Assembly (NCBI GenBank): GCA_050184115.1
Contig: JBFXAQ010000012.1
Location: 1-64,000, forward strand
DNA from: JACKNG01 sp050184115
GTDB taxonomy: Bacteria; Pseudomonadota; Gammaproteobacteria; Ga0077536
DNA: 64,000 nucleotides
Direction of reading: 5' to 3'
Both the position numbers and the translations under genes were made by a program. Of this stretch, positions 53,611 through 62,840 are shown one piece after another (the stretch's first letter is position 1; each line of letters begins with the position of its first letter). The notes below the pieces were generated by a model. That model was not told the DNA's origin, did not search any database, and saw only the letters and a program-made list of their open reading frames with translations.

Positions 53611-54725
53611 GCACCGGCGCCCAGCTACCCGCGGCGGCGCCAGTGGCCCCGATCGCGGTCGGCGAGGCAACCGCGTTCTCCGCGTTGCCCGTTGCGGCGC
53701 GTGCCCTGCTCGAGGCCAACGTCACCCGTAATCCGTTCGTTTGCGCGACGTGGCTGCAGGCCTTCGAGGCCGAACTGCTGGGGCCCGGCGAGACGCCGCT
53801 CTACCTGTGGGCGGAGGCGGGCGGTGAGGTCCTGGCGGTGCTGCCGCTGCTGGCCTCACGGCGACGGCCTTGCGGGGTGTTGCGGCTGCGCGCGATGGGC
53901 AATTTCTACACGGGGCTGTTCGACGCCGCCGAGCAGCCCGGCCTGGGCGCATCGCCAGCGCGGCGCGCTGCCGTGGCGGCCGCGCTGGCCGCGCATCTCG
54001 CCACCCGCCACGGGCGCGTACCGCTGCTCGAGATGCAGCCGTTGCGGGACGACGACGCCCTGCCGGCGTGGGTCGCCGCGGCGCTGGCCGCACGCGGCTA
54101 CGCCACGCGCCGTTACCCGGCCCACGGCAACTGGTACGAGGACGTCGCCGGCATCGATTTCGCGACCTACATGCAGCGCCGCCCGGGCCAGCTGCGCAGC
54201 ACGCTCGAACGCAAGCGTCGCCGCCTGCTGCGCGAGCACGACGTTCGTCTCGAGGTCCACGACCGCGCGGACACGGTGGCGGCGGCCTTTTCCGCCTACG
54301 AGACCGTCTACGTCGCGAGCTGGAAGAGCGCCGAGCGCTCGCCGGCCTTCATCCGCCGGGTGATGAGCGCGCTGGCCGCGCACGGGATCGTGAATCTCGG
54401 TGTCCTCACGGTCGACGGCATGCCGGCCGCGGCGCAGCTCTGGGTTAGAATCGGACGCACCTGGGCCGTGTTCAAGCTCGCCTACGATCCGCGCTTCGCG
54501 GATTACTCGGTCGGCACGATCCTGACGGCCCACGTGATCGAGGGCTTCTTCGCCGCCGGTGCGTTCGACGCGCTGGATTTCCTCAGCGGTGACGACGCCT
54601 ACAAGCGTGACTGGATGGCGGAGCGCCGCCAGCACTGGGGCAGCGAGGCCATCTCGCCGCGCTCGCTGATCGGCCAGGCCCTGCGCCTCAAGCGTCGCCT
54701 CGGCGGGACGGGCGACGACGCCTGA
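53607..54725 (+). CDS. GNAT-family acyltransferase (CelD/BcsL-like)
   Basis: About 372 residues from a TTG that overlaps the preceding stop (TTGA); GTG 53643 is the alternative start. The first lobe has NPFVCATWLQAFEAELL and LRAMGNFYTGLFD. The second lobe is a GNAT-like acetyltransferase domain with QLRSTLERKRRRL, YVASWKSAERSPAFIRRVM, AAAQLWVRIGRTWAVFKLAYDPRF and DFLSGDDAYKRDWM. This is the Acetyltransf_6 pattern seen in exopolysaccharide and cellulose-associated CelD proteins. It may transfer the acyl group from the carrier protein encoded next; inference. Confidence 0.82.
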   Translation: MSTGAQLPAAAPVAPIAVGEATAFSALPVAARALLEANVTRNPFVCATWLQAFEAELLGPGETPLYLWAEAGGEVLAVLPLLASRRRPCGVLRLRAMGNFYTGLFDAAEQPGLGASPARRAAVAAALAAHLATRHGRVPLLEMQPLRDDDALPAWVAAALAARGYATRRYPAHGNWYEDVAGIDFATYMQRRPGQLRSTLERKRRRLLREHDVRLEVHDRADTVAAAFSAYETVYVASWKSAERSPAFIRRVMSALAAHGIVNLGVLTVDGMPAAAQLWVRIGRTWAVFKLAYDPRFADYSVGTILTAHVIEGFFAAGAFDALDFLSGDDAYKRDWMAERRQHWGSEAISPRSLIGQALRLKRRLGGTGDDA

Positions 54726-54824
54726 CGGAGTGCGCCCGGACGTGGGCCGCGGCACGCCGGCGGCCCTTCCCTGGACGAACCGACGCCGGGCACGAACCGG
54801 GTCGGAGTGGAGACGACGAGCGAC

Positions 54825-55118
54825 ATGCAGACCGCGAGCAAGGCCATCGAAGAGAGGGTCGTGAACCTCCTGCGCCAGGTGCTGGCACTCGACCCCGCGC
54901 TGCGTCTCGGGCGCGACACGGCGCTGCTCGGTGCCCTGCCGGAACTCGATTCGTTGAGCCTCGTCGGCCTGCTGACTGCGCTCGAAAGCGAATTCGGCCT
55001 GCGTATCGAGGACGACGAGGTCAGCGCCGAGCTGTTCCACAGCGTCGCCACCCTCGCCGAGTTCGTCGCCACGAAGACCGCGCCAGGCGGGGACCCGGCT
55101 TGCGACCGTTCTTCCTGA
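54825..55118 (+). CDS. Acyl carrier protein 1
   Basis: 97 residues from the ATG; a GTG at 54807 would add six. It is a single helical carrier domain with the phosphopantetheine site LDSLSLV (Ser43), followed by LLTALESEFGLRIEDDEV, the standard acidic helix II. It would hold the acid activated by the ligase at 50765 as a thioester for the neighbouring acyltransferase. Its last 19 bases overlap the next start codon. A phosphopantetheinyl transferase is not in the window. Confidence 0.88.
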   Translation: MQTASKAIEERVVNLLRQVLALDPALRLGRDTALLGALPELDSLSLVGLLTALESEFGLRIEDDEVSAELFHSVATLAEFVATKTAPGGDPACDRSS

Positions 55119-55891
55119 ACCACGCCGGCCGCCGCCTCTTCTGCGCCCACTGGCCGGCGACCGCGCCGGCGCCGTCCCGGCCGGGCATCCTGCTGCTGCC
55201 GCCCCTGTTCGAGGACGTCAACCAGGTGCGCAGCTTTCACGGCCGGCTGGCGCGTCGGTTCGCCGCCAGCGGTGGTGAGGTCCTGCAATGCGACGTCTCG
55301 GGGACGGGCGACAGCAGCGGCGAGTTCGTCGCCGCGCGCTGGACCGCGTGGTGCGAAGATCTCGCCGCCGCCGCGGCCTGGCTGGGCGAACGCTGCGACG
55401 TCCTGCACCTGGTGGCGGTGCGCGGCGCGGCCCTGCATGTCGCCGCGCTGCTCGCCGTGGCCGGAAGCCGCGTGCGAGGCCTGCGCCTGGTGGCGCCGAC
55501 GGTGACGGGGGAGGCGGCAGTGAACGAGTTCCTGCGCATCCGCGTCGCGCGCTCGCTGTTCGAGGGGCGTCGCGAGAGCGTTGCCTCGCTGCGCGAGCGT
55601 CTCGCCGCGGGCGAGACGGTGGAGATCGGCGGCTACGAATTGGCCGGCGCGCTGGCGGGCGACCTGCAGGCGCTGTCGCTCGATGCCGCTATGCTCGAGA
55701 ACCTGGACGATGTGCGCCTGGTCGATGCCGCCGGCACGGCAGCCCAGCTCGACGCGTGGTGGCTCGCGGTCGAGGCGGTGCGCCCTGGCGCGCGGCGCAC
55801 CAGCCTGGACGTCGAACTGGCCTGGTCGGTGGAGCGGCCGGAGCCCGCGCCGGGGGTGCTCGATGCAGTGATGGACGGATGGGCCGCATGA
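55100..55891 (+). CDS. Exosortase A-associated hydrolase 2 (alpha/beta fold)
   Basis: A 263-residue alpha/beta-hydrolase-like protein from a TTG start. It shows RPGILLLPPLFEDVNQVR, CDVSGTGDSSGEF and, at the position of the nucleophile elbow, LVAVRGAALHVAAL. The usual GxSxG serine is replaced there by Arg, so classical hydrolase activity is doubtful. This appears to be a family trait rather than damage. It is paired with hydrolase 1, to which it is coupled by ATGA. Role in the locus unknown; possibly a thioesterase-like partner of the carrier protein. Confidence 0.8.
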   Translation: MRPFFLNHAGRRLFCAHWPATAPAPSRPGILLLPPLFEDVNQVRSFHGRLARRFAASGGEVLQCDVSGTGDSSGEFVAARWTAWCEDLAAAAAWLGERCDVLHLVAVRGAALHVAALLAVAGSRVRGLRLVAPTVTGEAAVNEFLRIRVARSLFEGRRESVASLRERLAAGETVEIGGYELAGALAGDLQALSLDAAMLENLDDVRLVDAAGTAAQLDAWWLAVEAVRPGARRTSLDVELAWSVERPEPAPGVLDAVMDGWAA

Positions 55892-56763
55892 CCGCAGCAA
55901 TCGCCGACGACACCGCACTCGCCGACGAGCGGGCGCTCTGCTTCCCGTGTGAGGACAGCGAACTGGCCGCGATCGTGCACGGCGACGCCGCTGCCGCCAG
56001 CGGTCTGCTCATGGTCGCCGGCGGCGGCCAGTACCGCGTCGGCAGCCATCGGCTCTACGTGCAATTGGCGCGCAGCCTGGCCGCCGCCGGTCATGCGGCG
56101 CTGCGTTTCGATCACCGCGGAGTCGGCGACAGCGACGGCGAATTCGCCGGTTTCGAGCACCTCGAGGCGGATATCGCCGCGGCGCTTGTCGCCTTCCGCC
56201 GCGCCTGTCCCGGCCTGCGCCGGGTGACGGTGTTCGGGGTCTGCGACGGCGCCTCCGCGGCGCTGCTGGCGGTTCTCCGCCTGACCGACGTCGACGGCCT
56301 GGTGCTGGTCAACCCGTGGGTGTACCGACCGGTGCTGGAGGCCCGTGCGCGGCTGTCGAGCTATTACCTGGCCCGACTCGGCAACCGCGATTTCTGGGCG
56401 CGCCTGCTGCGCGGCCGGCTCGACGTCGCCGCCAGCGGTCGCGCGCTGGGTGGTTACCTGCGCGCGTGGTGGCGCGACGGCGCCGGCGAGGACGAGGGCG
56501 GCGATTTCGTCACGCGCATGCTCGCCGGGCTGCTGCGCTTCCGCGGGCGGGTCCTGGTGGTGCTGTCGGGGCAGGATCTCGTCGCCCAGCAGTTCCGCCA
56601 GCTCGCCGGCCAGGACCGCGCCTGGAAGGAGGCGCTGGAACGCGCACCGATCGAGATCGCGAGCCTCGCCGCGGCCGACCACACCTTCTCGAGCCGCGAA
56701 CACCGCGAAGCCTTCGAACGGCTCGTGATCGAATGGCTGGCGATGGCGCCGGCAGGTAGGTAG
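55888..56763 (+). CDS. Exosortase A-associated hydrolase 1 (alpha/beta fold)
   Basis: A 291-residue alpha/beta hydrolase. It shows LLMVAGGGQYRVGSHRLY, LRFDHRGVGDSDGEFAGFEHLEADI and the elbow GVCDGASAALL, in which Cys stands where Ser is normal (GxCxG). A candidate His lies in AADHTFSS near the end. A Cys nucleophile is known in dienelactone-hydrolase-type enzymes, so thioester chemistry is possible. The ATG overlaps the hydrolase 2 stop (ATGA). The deacetylase follows after six bases. Confidence 0.85.
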   Translation: MTAAIADDTALADERALCFPCEDSELAAIVHGDAAAASGLLMVAGGGQYRVGSHRLYVQLARSLAAAGHAALRFDHRGVGDSDGEFAGFEHLEADIAAALVAFRRACPGLRRVTVFGVCDGASAALLAVLRLTDVDGLVLVNPWVYRPVLEARARLSSYYLARLGNRDFWARLLRGRLDVAASGRALGGYLRAWWRDGAGEDEGGDFVTRMLAGLLRFRGRVLVVLSGQDLVAQQFRQLAGQDRAWKEALERAPIEIASLAAADHTFSSREHREAFERLVIEWLAMAPAGR

Positions 56764-56769
56764 ACGGAC

Positions 56770-57768
56770 ATGGCCGCCGCGTTGATCGTCACCATCGACA
56801 CCGAGGAGGAGGGCCTGTGGTCGGGACAGTTCGACCCCGCCACGGCGACGGTGCGGAACATCGCCGGTGTGCCGCGCTTCCAGCAGTTGTGTGACGAGTT
56901 CCAGGTCGCGCCGACCTATCTCGTCAACAGCCCGGTGGCGACCGCGCCGGAAGCGGTCGCCGTGTTGCGCGAGATCCAGGACAGCGGACGCGGCGAGATC
57001 GGCGCCCATATCCATCCATGGAACACGCCGCCGGCCAGCGGCACTTACGATGCCCAGGCCTCCTACCTGAACAACCTGCCGCTTGCGTTGCAGCGCGACA
57101 AGCTCGCCGTCGTCACCGATCAGATCGCGCAGGCCTTCGACCGCGCGCCCCGTTCGTTCCGCGCCGGCCGCTACGGCCTCGACGGCGCCGGCGCGGCCCT
57201 GCTGCCGGCGCTCGGCTACACGGTCGATTCCAGTGTCTGCCCCTTCACCGACTACTCGGGCGACGGCGGTCCGGATTTCCGCGGCGCGCCGTGGACGCCC
57301 TATTGGCTCGACGGCGGCGATATCCGCGCGCCTGCCGCGGGGCGCGGATCGCTGCTCGAAGTGCCGGTGTCGTTCGGCTTCGACCGCCGCCATTTCGCGC
57401 TCGCCGAGGCCATCCATGGGCGCCTGGCGCGGGGGCCGCTGAGCCGCCTGCGCGCGGTCGGCGTGCTGGACCGCCTGCGCGTGCTGCGCAAGATCAAGTT
57501 CTCGCCCGAGAAGGGTGACGCGCCACGCCTGAACGCACTGGCGCGGGCCTACGCGCTGAACGGCGCGCCCTGCATGGTGATGATGTTCCACAGCTCGTCG
57601 CTGCTGCCGGGCCAGACACCCTACGTGCGCGATGGGCGTCAGCTCGAGGCCTTCCTGCGCACGCTGCGCGGCGTGTTCGACTACTGCCTGGGCGAGCTCG
57701 GCATGCGGCCGATGACCCTGTCGGGCTTCGCGGACGCCTACGCCGTCGCAAACCCGAACGCTGTATAG
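56770..57768 (+). CDS. Polysaccharide-deacetylase-like protein (NodB fold)
   Basis: A 332-residue protein beginning ALIVTIDTEEEGLWSGQFD, with metal-ligand candidates in GAHIHPWNTPP, then SFRAGRYGLDG and MVMMFHSSSLLPGQTPYVRD near the C-terminus. This is the WalW-like branch of the polysaccharide deacetylase superfamily and is distinct from the deacetylase at 23994. It may remove an acetyl group from a sugar or from a monosaccharide precursor. It ends the XrtA-associated half of the operon. A 46-bp AT-richer gap follows before the alcohol dehydrogenase. Confidence 0.8.
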   Translation: MAAALIVTIDTEEEGLWSGQFDPATATVRNIAGVPRFQQLCDEFQVAPTYLVNSPVATAPEAVAVLREIQDSGRGEIGAHIHPWNTPPASGTYDAQASYLNNLPLALQRDKLAVVTDQIAQAFDRAPRSFRAGRYGLDGAGAALLPALGYTVDSSVCPFTDYSGDGGPDFRGAPWTPYWLDGGDIRAPAAGRGSLLEVPVSFGFDRRHFALAEAIHGRLARGPLSRLRAVGVLDRLRVLRKIKFSPEKGDAPRLNALARAYALNGAPCMVMMFHSSSLLPGQTPYVRDGRQLEAFLRTLRGVFDYCLGELGMRPMTLSGFADAYAVANPNAV

Positions 57769-57814
57769 ATTTGTTACTTTCCTTCGCCAAAGACGCCGTA
57801 TTACCCTGATTCCC

Positions 57815-58933
57815 ATGGCAAAACGCAGATTTTCCTACCCCCGTGTGCTGAACCCGGCAAGCGTCACGCTCGGCCGCGGTTGCCTCAAGACCGCGCTCGA
57901 TGACGAAGCGCAGGCGCGCGTGGCCGTGATGGTGAGCGGCGCGGCAGCCGTGCACGAGGCGGCGACCGCCGCCCTGCCGGCGGCCGGCGCGGACGTCACC
58001 TGGCTGACCAAGCCGGCCGGCGAACCCGATGCCGAGGCGGTGGCCGCGGCCGGTCGCGCGCTGGCGGACTTCGCGCCGTCCGTCGTCCTTGCCGTCGGCG
58101 GCGGCTCGGTGCTCGACTGGGCGCGCTTGTCGTGGGCGGCCGGGGCGGGGCTGCTCGACCCGCAGGCGCCGGTGGCGAGCCTGTCGGTGGCGCCGGCGGC
58201 GGCACCGTCCTTCGTGCTCGTGCCGACCACCTGCGCCACCGGCGCGGAGAGCGCCACGGTGGCGGTGATGATGAGCGCCGGCCGCAAGTGCCCGGTGGTG
58301 GCCGACGCCTTCATGGCGCACCGCGTCTTTCTCGATCCGCAGTTCATCGAAGCCCTGTCGCAGGCACGCACGGCGTTGTTCCTGTGCGACGCCGCCAGCC
58401 ACGCCATCGAGGCCTTCGTCTCCATCGTGCCCAACCGCATCGCGCGCGAAACCGCCGCCAGCGCGCTCGGCCTGCTGCGGCGGGGCTTCAGCGACACGCC
58501 GGACTCGGCCACGCGCGAACAACTCATGCTCGGCAGCTACTTCGCCGGTGCTGCTGCGTCGCACCTGTCGGTCGGGCTGGCGCATGCGTTCGCCCACACC
58601 GCGGCCCGCTACGGCGTCTCGCATGCACTCGGCAACGCGCTCGCGCTGCCGGCCACCGCGCGCCGGCTGGCCGCCGCGGGCAAGCTGGACGAACTGGCCG
58701 CGCAGGCCGGCTTCGGACCCGCCGCCGAACTCGTGGCCTGGGTCGAGGCGCTCGCCGCGGCGGGTAGCGCTGAGGGTGCGCGCGGCGCGCTCGACGCCGG
58801 TCTCGGCGACGCCGCAGCGCGCGCCGACTTCGTCGGCGCGATGCGCGGTGACGTCTGCATGCGCACCACGCCACTGCGCCTGGCGGAGGCGGAGGTCGAG
58901 GCCTTCGTCGCCGAGGTGGTGGACGCGGCGTGA
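57815..58933 (+). CDS. Iron-containing alcohol dehydrogenase family protein
   Basis: A 372-residue protein with the family's NAD-binding GGGSVLDWAR, PTTCATGAESATVAVM, and metal-ligand motifs LCDAASHAIEAFVS and LAHAFAHTAARYGVSHALGNALALP (one Asp and three His). It would reduce an aldehyde to an alcohol or the reverse. The LuxC-like reductase downstream would make an aldehyde, so a two-step reduction of an acyl group to an alcohol is possible. Other members of this superfamily act on glycerol-type or phosphonate substrates, so the role is open. Its stop overlaps the next GTG. Confidence 0.82.
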   Translation: MAKRRFSYPRVLNPASVTLGRGCLKTALDDEAQARVAVMVSGAAAVHEAATAALPAAGADVTWLTKPAGEPDAEAVAAAGRALADFAPSVVLAVGGGSVLDWARLSWAAGAGLLDPQAPVASLSVAPAAAPSFVLVPTTCATGAESATVAVMMSAGRKCPVVADAFMAHRVFLDPQFIEALSQARTALFLCDAASHAIEAFVSIVPNRIARETAASALGLLRRGFSDTPDSATREQLMLGSYFAGAAASHLSVGLAHAFAHTAARYGVSHALGNALALPATARRLAAAGKLDELAAQAGFGPAAELVAWVEALAAAGSAEGARGALDAGLGDAAARADFVGAMRGDVCMRTTPLRLAEAEVEAFVAEVVDAA

Positions 58934-60378
58934 TCGCGCAGGGGCCTCTTACCGGCATCGCCGCGACGGCGGCCGCGGACCCTGAGCGGATCGCGCTGGT
59001 CGACGCCGCCGGGGACGCGCTCAGTCACGGCGAACTCGCCACCCGCGTCAGCGCCGCGGCGGCGGCGATCGCCGCCGTGCACGGCCGCGGGCGTTGCATC
59101 GTCACCCGTCCGGCGGCCACCCTCGACGCGCTCGTCACGGTGCTCGCCATCATGGCCAGCGGCAACACCGCGGTCCCCGTCGCCGACAGCGTACGTGGCG
59201 AACAGCTCGACTACATCCTGGCCAAGTGCGGCGACGCGCCGATCGTCGACGAACCGCCGCCGGGGGCGGATGCGGCGCCGGCGAGTGACGGGTTGGCCCT
59301 CGTCGAGCCCGAACGCGCCATGGTGCTCTTCACCTCGGGCACCACCGGGCAGCCCAAGGGCGTGGTCGTGAGCGCCGCCAACCTCGCCCACTCCTGCGCC
59401 GCGGTGGCCGCCTACCTCGATTACCGCGCGCACGATTCGGCCGCGGTCGTGCTCCCGCTCTACTACAGCTACTCGTTGATCTCGCAGGTCTTCGCCGAAC
59501 TGGCCGTGGGCGGCAGCGCGCACCTGTTCGGCACGCTGCGCAACCCGATCAAGGTGCAGAAGGCCATCAACGAGCGGGGTATCCGGGTCTTTTCCGGCGT
59601 ACCCTCGACCTTCACCGCGCTGATCATGATGCACCGGCTGCAGGCGCTGGAGATGCCCGGCATACGCGTGGTGTGCTCGGCCGGCGCGCCGTTCGACCTC
59701 GCGCAGTACGACGACCTCAAGGCGATCTTCCCCAACGCGAGGATCTTCAACAATTACGGCGCGACCGAGGCGACACCGCGCATCTCCTTCGTCGCCGACG
59801 ACGATCCGTTGTTCTTCACCGGTTCGTGCGGGCGCCCGATCGAGGGCCTGGAAGTGGTCGCCGTCGATGCCGCGAGCCGCGTACCGCTCGCTGACGGCGA
59901 GCACGGCATCATCGCCGTGCGCGGCGCCAACGTCACCGCGGGTTACCTCGACGACGCGGAACGTACCGCGGCGGCCTTCCTGCCCGGCGGTTGGTTCGTG
60001 ACCAACGACCTCGGCTGGGTCGCCGACGGCGCCATTCATGTTCAGGGCCGCGCTGACGATATCTTCGATGTCGGTGGCGAGAAAGTCGCGCCGGGCGAGA
60101 TCGAGCAGGTCCTGATGCGCCTGCCCGAAGTCGAGGGTTGCGCCGTGGTCGGCCGAGCCGACCCCGCCCGCGGTCACGTGCCGGTGGCTTTCCTCAAGCT
60201 GCGCGAGGCCACGACCAAGGCCGAGTTGAACCGCCAGCTCGGCCTGTCGCTGGCGCCGAGCAAGATCCCGGTGCGTTACTACCGGGTCGAATCCTTCCCG
60301 CACACGGCCAACGGCAAGTTGCGGCGCCGTGACCTCTTGAGCGACGACACGGAATTCATGCGTGATGAAATTGCCTGA
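58930..60378 (+). CDS. AMP-dependent acyl/aryl ligase (ANL family)
   Basis: A 482-residue enzyme starting at a GTG that overlaps the preceding stop (GTGA). It shows MVLFTSGTTGQPKGVVVS, PLYYSYSLISQVFAELA, VVCSAGAPFD, NNYGATEATPRIS, TNDLGWVADGAIHVQGRADDIFDVGGEKVAPGEIE and PHTANGKLRRRDL with the C-terminal Lys. It is a second ligase, different from that at 50765. It probably loads an acid onto the carrier protein at 62841 or onto CoA. Its 3' end overlaps the LuxE-like gene by 14 bp. Confidence 0.85.
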   Translation: MIAQGPLTGIAATAAADPERIALVDAAGDALSHGELATRVSAAAAAIAAVHGRGRCIVTRPAATLDALVTVLAIMASGNTAVPVADSVRGEQLDYILAKCGDAPIVDEPPPGADAAPASDGLALVEPERAMVLFTSGTTGQPKGVVVSAANLAHSCAAVAAYLDYRAHDSAAVVLPLYYSYSLISQVFAELAVGGSAHLFGTLRNPIKVQKAINERGIRVFSGVPSTFTALIMMHRLQALEMPGIRVVCSAGAPFDLAQYDDLKAIFPNARIFNNYGATEATPRISFVADDDPLFFTGSCGRPIEGLEVVAVDAASRVPLADGEHGIIAVRGANVTAGYLDDAERTAAAFLPGGWFVTNDLGWVADGAIHVQGRADDIFDVGGEKVAPGEIEQVLMRLPEVEGCAVVGRADPARGHVPVAFLKLREATTKAELNRQLGLSLAPSKIPVRYYRVESFPHTANGKLRRRDLLSDDTEFMRDEIA

Positions 60379-61465
60379 CGATCCCCTCGACCCGTTCATC
60401 GACGGCGTCGCGCCGTTCGCCCTCGACCCGGCCGAGAAGCGCGGCTTCCTCGCCACCCGACTCGCCGCGCTCGAGGCGCATCACCGCGCCGGTTGCGCGC
60501 CGTACGCCCGACTGGCCGGGTACTGGCCGCACGGCGGCGACGACATCGAGTCGCGCCTGTACCTGCCGGTGACCCTGTTCAAGGAGTACGACCTGATCTC
60601 GGTCGACAGCCCGGTGACCTCGGTGAATTCCTCGGCGACCACTGGCACGCAGCATTCGAAGGTCTACGTCGACAAGCAGACCAAGAAGCGCCAGGCACGC
60701 TCGGCGAGCCGCATCCTGGCCGATTTCATCGGTGATCAGAAGCGGCCCTACCTGGTCTTCGACACCGAGCAGACCGTGCGCGGCGCCGGTGGCATGAGCG
60801 CGCGCGCGGCGGCCATCCTGAGCCTCAGTCACTTCGCGAGCGAGGTGCATTTCGTCCTGCGCGAGGACGCCGCCGGCCAGCTGGTGGTCGATTTCGACGC
60901 CCTCGAAGCCGCGCTCGACAAGGTGGGTGAGCGGCCGTTCATCGCCTACGGATTCACCTGGATCCTGTACCAGGCGCACACGGCCATCGCCGCGTCCGGG
61001 CGCGCCGTGCCGCCGGCCCGGCCCGGCTCGGTGCTGCTGCACAGCGGTGGCTGGAAGAAGATGACGGCGCTGGCCGTCGACAAGGCCGCCATGAACGCCT
61101 GCGTCGCCGGCGTGTGGGGTTTGCCGCCGACCGCCGTCATCGATTTCTACGGTTCGGTCGAGCAAGTCGGCGTGCCGTACCCGGATTGCGCTGAAGGCTA
61201 CAAGCACGTGCCTTACTGGGCGGACGTCATCATCCGCCGCGCCGACGATCTCAGTCCGTGCGCGCCCGGCGAGCGTGGTCTCGTCCAGTTGTGCAACGCG
61301 CTGCCGTTGTCGGCGCCGAACCACAACGTGCTGACCGAGGATCTCGGTGAACTGGTCCTGCTCGACGGCTGCAGTTGCGGCCGCCGCGACAAGGCCTTCC
61401 TCTTCCACGGCCGCGCACCGCGCGCCGAAGTCCGGGGCTGCAGCGATGTCGGCGCCGTTGCGTGA
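60365..61465 (+). CDS. LuxE-like acyl-protein synthetase
   Basis: A 366-residue protein; the GTG at 60362 is one codon upstream. It shows YLPVTLFKEYDLISV, the glycine/threonine-rich adenylation loop NSSATTGTQHSKVY, LLHSGGWKKM, and a C-terminal DGCSCGRRDKAFLFHGRAPRAEVRGCSD. The last motif is typical of the LuxE acyl-protein synthetase family, in which a C-terminal cysteine carries the acyl group. In luminous bacteria LuxE passes fatty acid to LuxC for reduction to aldehyde. The LuxC-like gene begins inside the last 20 bases, but there are no luciferase genes here. Confidence 0.87.
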   Translation: MKLPDDPLDPFIDGVAPFALDPAEKRGFLATRLAALEAHHRAGCAPYARLAGYWPHGGDDIESRLYLPVTLFKEYDLISVDSPVTSVNSSATTGTQHSKVYVDKQTKKRQARSASRILADFIGDQKRPYLVFDTEQTVRGAGGMSARAAAILSLSHFASEVHFVLREDAAGQLVVDFDALEAALDKVGERPFIAYGFTWILYQAHTAIAASGRAVPPARPGSVLLHSGGWKKMTALAVDKAAMNACVAGVWGLPPTAVIDFYGSVEQVGVPYPDCAEGYKHVPYWADVIIRRADDLSPCAPGERGLVQLCNALPLSAPNHNVLTEDLGELVLLDGCSCGRRDKAFLFHGRAPRAEVRGCSDVGAVA

Positions 61466-62711
61466 CGTGACGAACGGCGTGCCGCCGGCGCTGGACGCCG
61501 CGGTCGCGGCGCTGGAACCCCTGCGGCGGACGCCGCCGCGGGCGCCGCTGGCCGCGCGTATCGACGCCTTCGAGGCCCTCTCCGGCAGCCTGCTCGGGCA
61601 GCGCGACCAATCCATCGCCGGTTCGGCCTTCCTGGCCGCCTTCCTGCGCCGCACCCACATCGAGGAGTTGCTGGGGCGCGAAATCACCGACCTCGGCGCG
61701 CTCGATCGCTTCGTCGCCGCCGGTCCGCGCAGCGAGTTGCGCATCCTGCCGCGCGGCGCGGTCTGCCAGTGGATTGCCGGCAACGTGCCGCTGCTCGGCG
61801 TGTTCTCGTGGGCACTCAGCGCCATCTTCGGCAACGTCAACCTGCTGCGCGTGTCCTCGCGCAACGAGGACGTGCTGTCGCCGGTGGTGGTGCGCGTGGC
61901 GGAACTCTCCGAGGCCGGCCGCGAGATGGCCGAACGCACCCGCGTGGTCGCCTTCGAGCGCGACAACGCGCCCGCGCATGCCGCCATGAGTCGCTTCGCC
62001 GATCTGCGCGTCGCCTGGGGCGGTGAGGAGGCGGTGTCCGCGGTGCGCGCCCTGCCGGCGCGCTGGGAATGCGACGACCTCGTATTCGGGCCGCGTCGCA
62101 GCTTCGCCGTGATCGATCCCGCGGTCGCCGACCAGCGCACCGTCGCACGGCTGGCCAACGACATCGTCTACTTCGACCAGCTCGCCTGCAGCTCACCCCA
62201 GGTGGTGTTCGTGCGGGGCGGGCGTGACGACGCCGCGGTGGCGCGGTTCGTCGAACAGCTCGGCGAGGCGCTGGCGGCCGGGGTGCGCCAGTTCCGTCGC
62301 CATGCGCTCGATTGGAGCGAGACCTATCTCATCGAACTCGATCGCCAGCGTGCCGTGCTCGAAGGCGGCGCGGTGATGCGGGATGCCGCCACGCAGTGGA
62401 CGCTGGCCGTGCTCGAACGCCCCGTCGCGCAGCTCAGTTGCGCCAACCGCTTCGTCCAGGTCGTGCCGTTCGACGATCTCGCAACCGTCGCCGCGGCATT
62501 GCCGGCGAACGTGCAGACCGTGGTGATGGCGCTGCCCGAGAGCGCCGCGCGCGAGGCGGCGGAAAGCCTCGGCGCGCGCGGCGTGTGCCGTTTCCCGCGG
62601 CCCGGTATGGGCAATGGCTTCGAGATTCCCTGGGACGGCGTCGCGGTCACACCGCGTTTCGGTCATTTCGTCACGCGCGCGATCCAGCCTGGCGAGCGCG
62701 CGGACGACTGA
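61446..62711 (+). CDS. LuxC-like acyl-CoA/acyl-protein reductase
   Basis: A 421-residue aldehyde-dehydrogenase-fold enzyme. The LuxC-type region PRGAVCQWIAGNVPLLGVFSWALSAIFGN and the catalytic stretch YFDQLACSSPQVVFV (Cys248) are visible, and the C-terminus ends with FPRPGMGNGFEIPWDGVAV. LuxC reduces a Cys-bound acyl group to an aldehyde with NADPH. Together with the LuxE-like protein it should form a fatty-acid or short-acid reductase. The acyl substrate is unknown and could be an acyl decoration or a precursor of the polysaccharide rather than a long-chain fatty acid. Confidence 0.87.
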   Translation: MSAPLRDVTNGVPPALDAAVAALEPLRRTPPRAPLAARIDAFEALSGSLLGQRDQSIAGSAFLAAFLRRTHIEELLGREITDLGALDRFVAAGPRSELRILPRGAVCQWIAGNVPLLGVFSWALSAIFGNVNLLRVSSRNEDVLSPVVVRVAELSEAGREMAERTRVVAFERDNAPAHAAMSRFADLRVAWGGEEAVSAVRALPARWECDDLVFGPRRSFAVIDPAVADQRTVARLANDIVYFDQLACSSPQVVFVRGGRDDAAVARFVEQLGEALAAGVRQFRRHALDWSETYLIELDRQRAVLEGGAVMRDAATQWTLAVLERPVAQLSCANRFVQVVPFDDLATVAAALPANVQTVVMALPESAAREAAESLGARGVCRFPRPGMGNGFEIPWDGVAVTPRFGHFVTRAIQPGERADD

Positions 62712-62840
62712 GCGGCCCCGGTCGGACGCGACGCCGGCGTCTTGCCGCCTGCGCTCGTGTAAACTGCGCGCGCCCCCGGCACCGCGCAGGGACAACGCAA
62801 ACCCGTCGTGGTGACGGGCCAATCATGGAAATTGCTGCCA

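Noticed and set aside
55633..57816. 727-codon antisense frame over hydrolase 1 and the deacetylase
   Set aside because: Shadow frame; the plus-strand genes have clear motifs and coupled starts.
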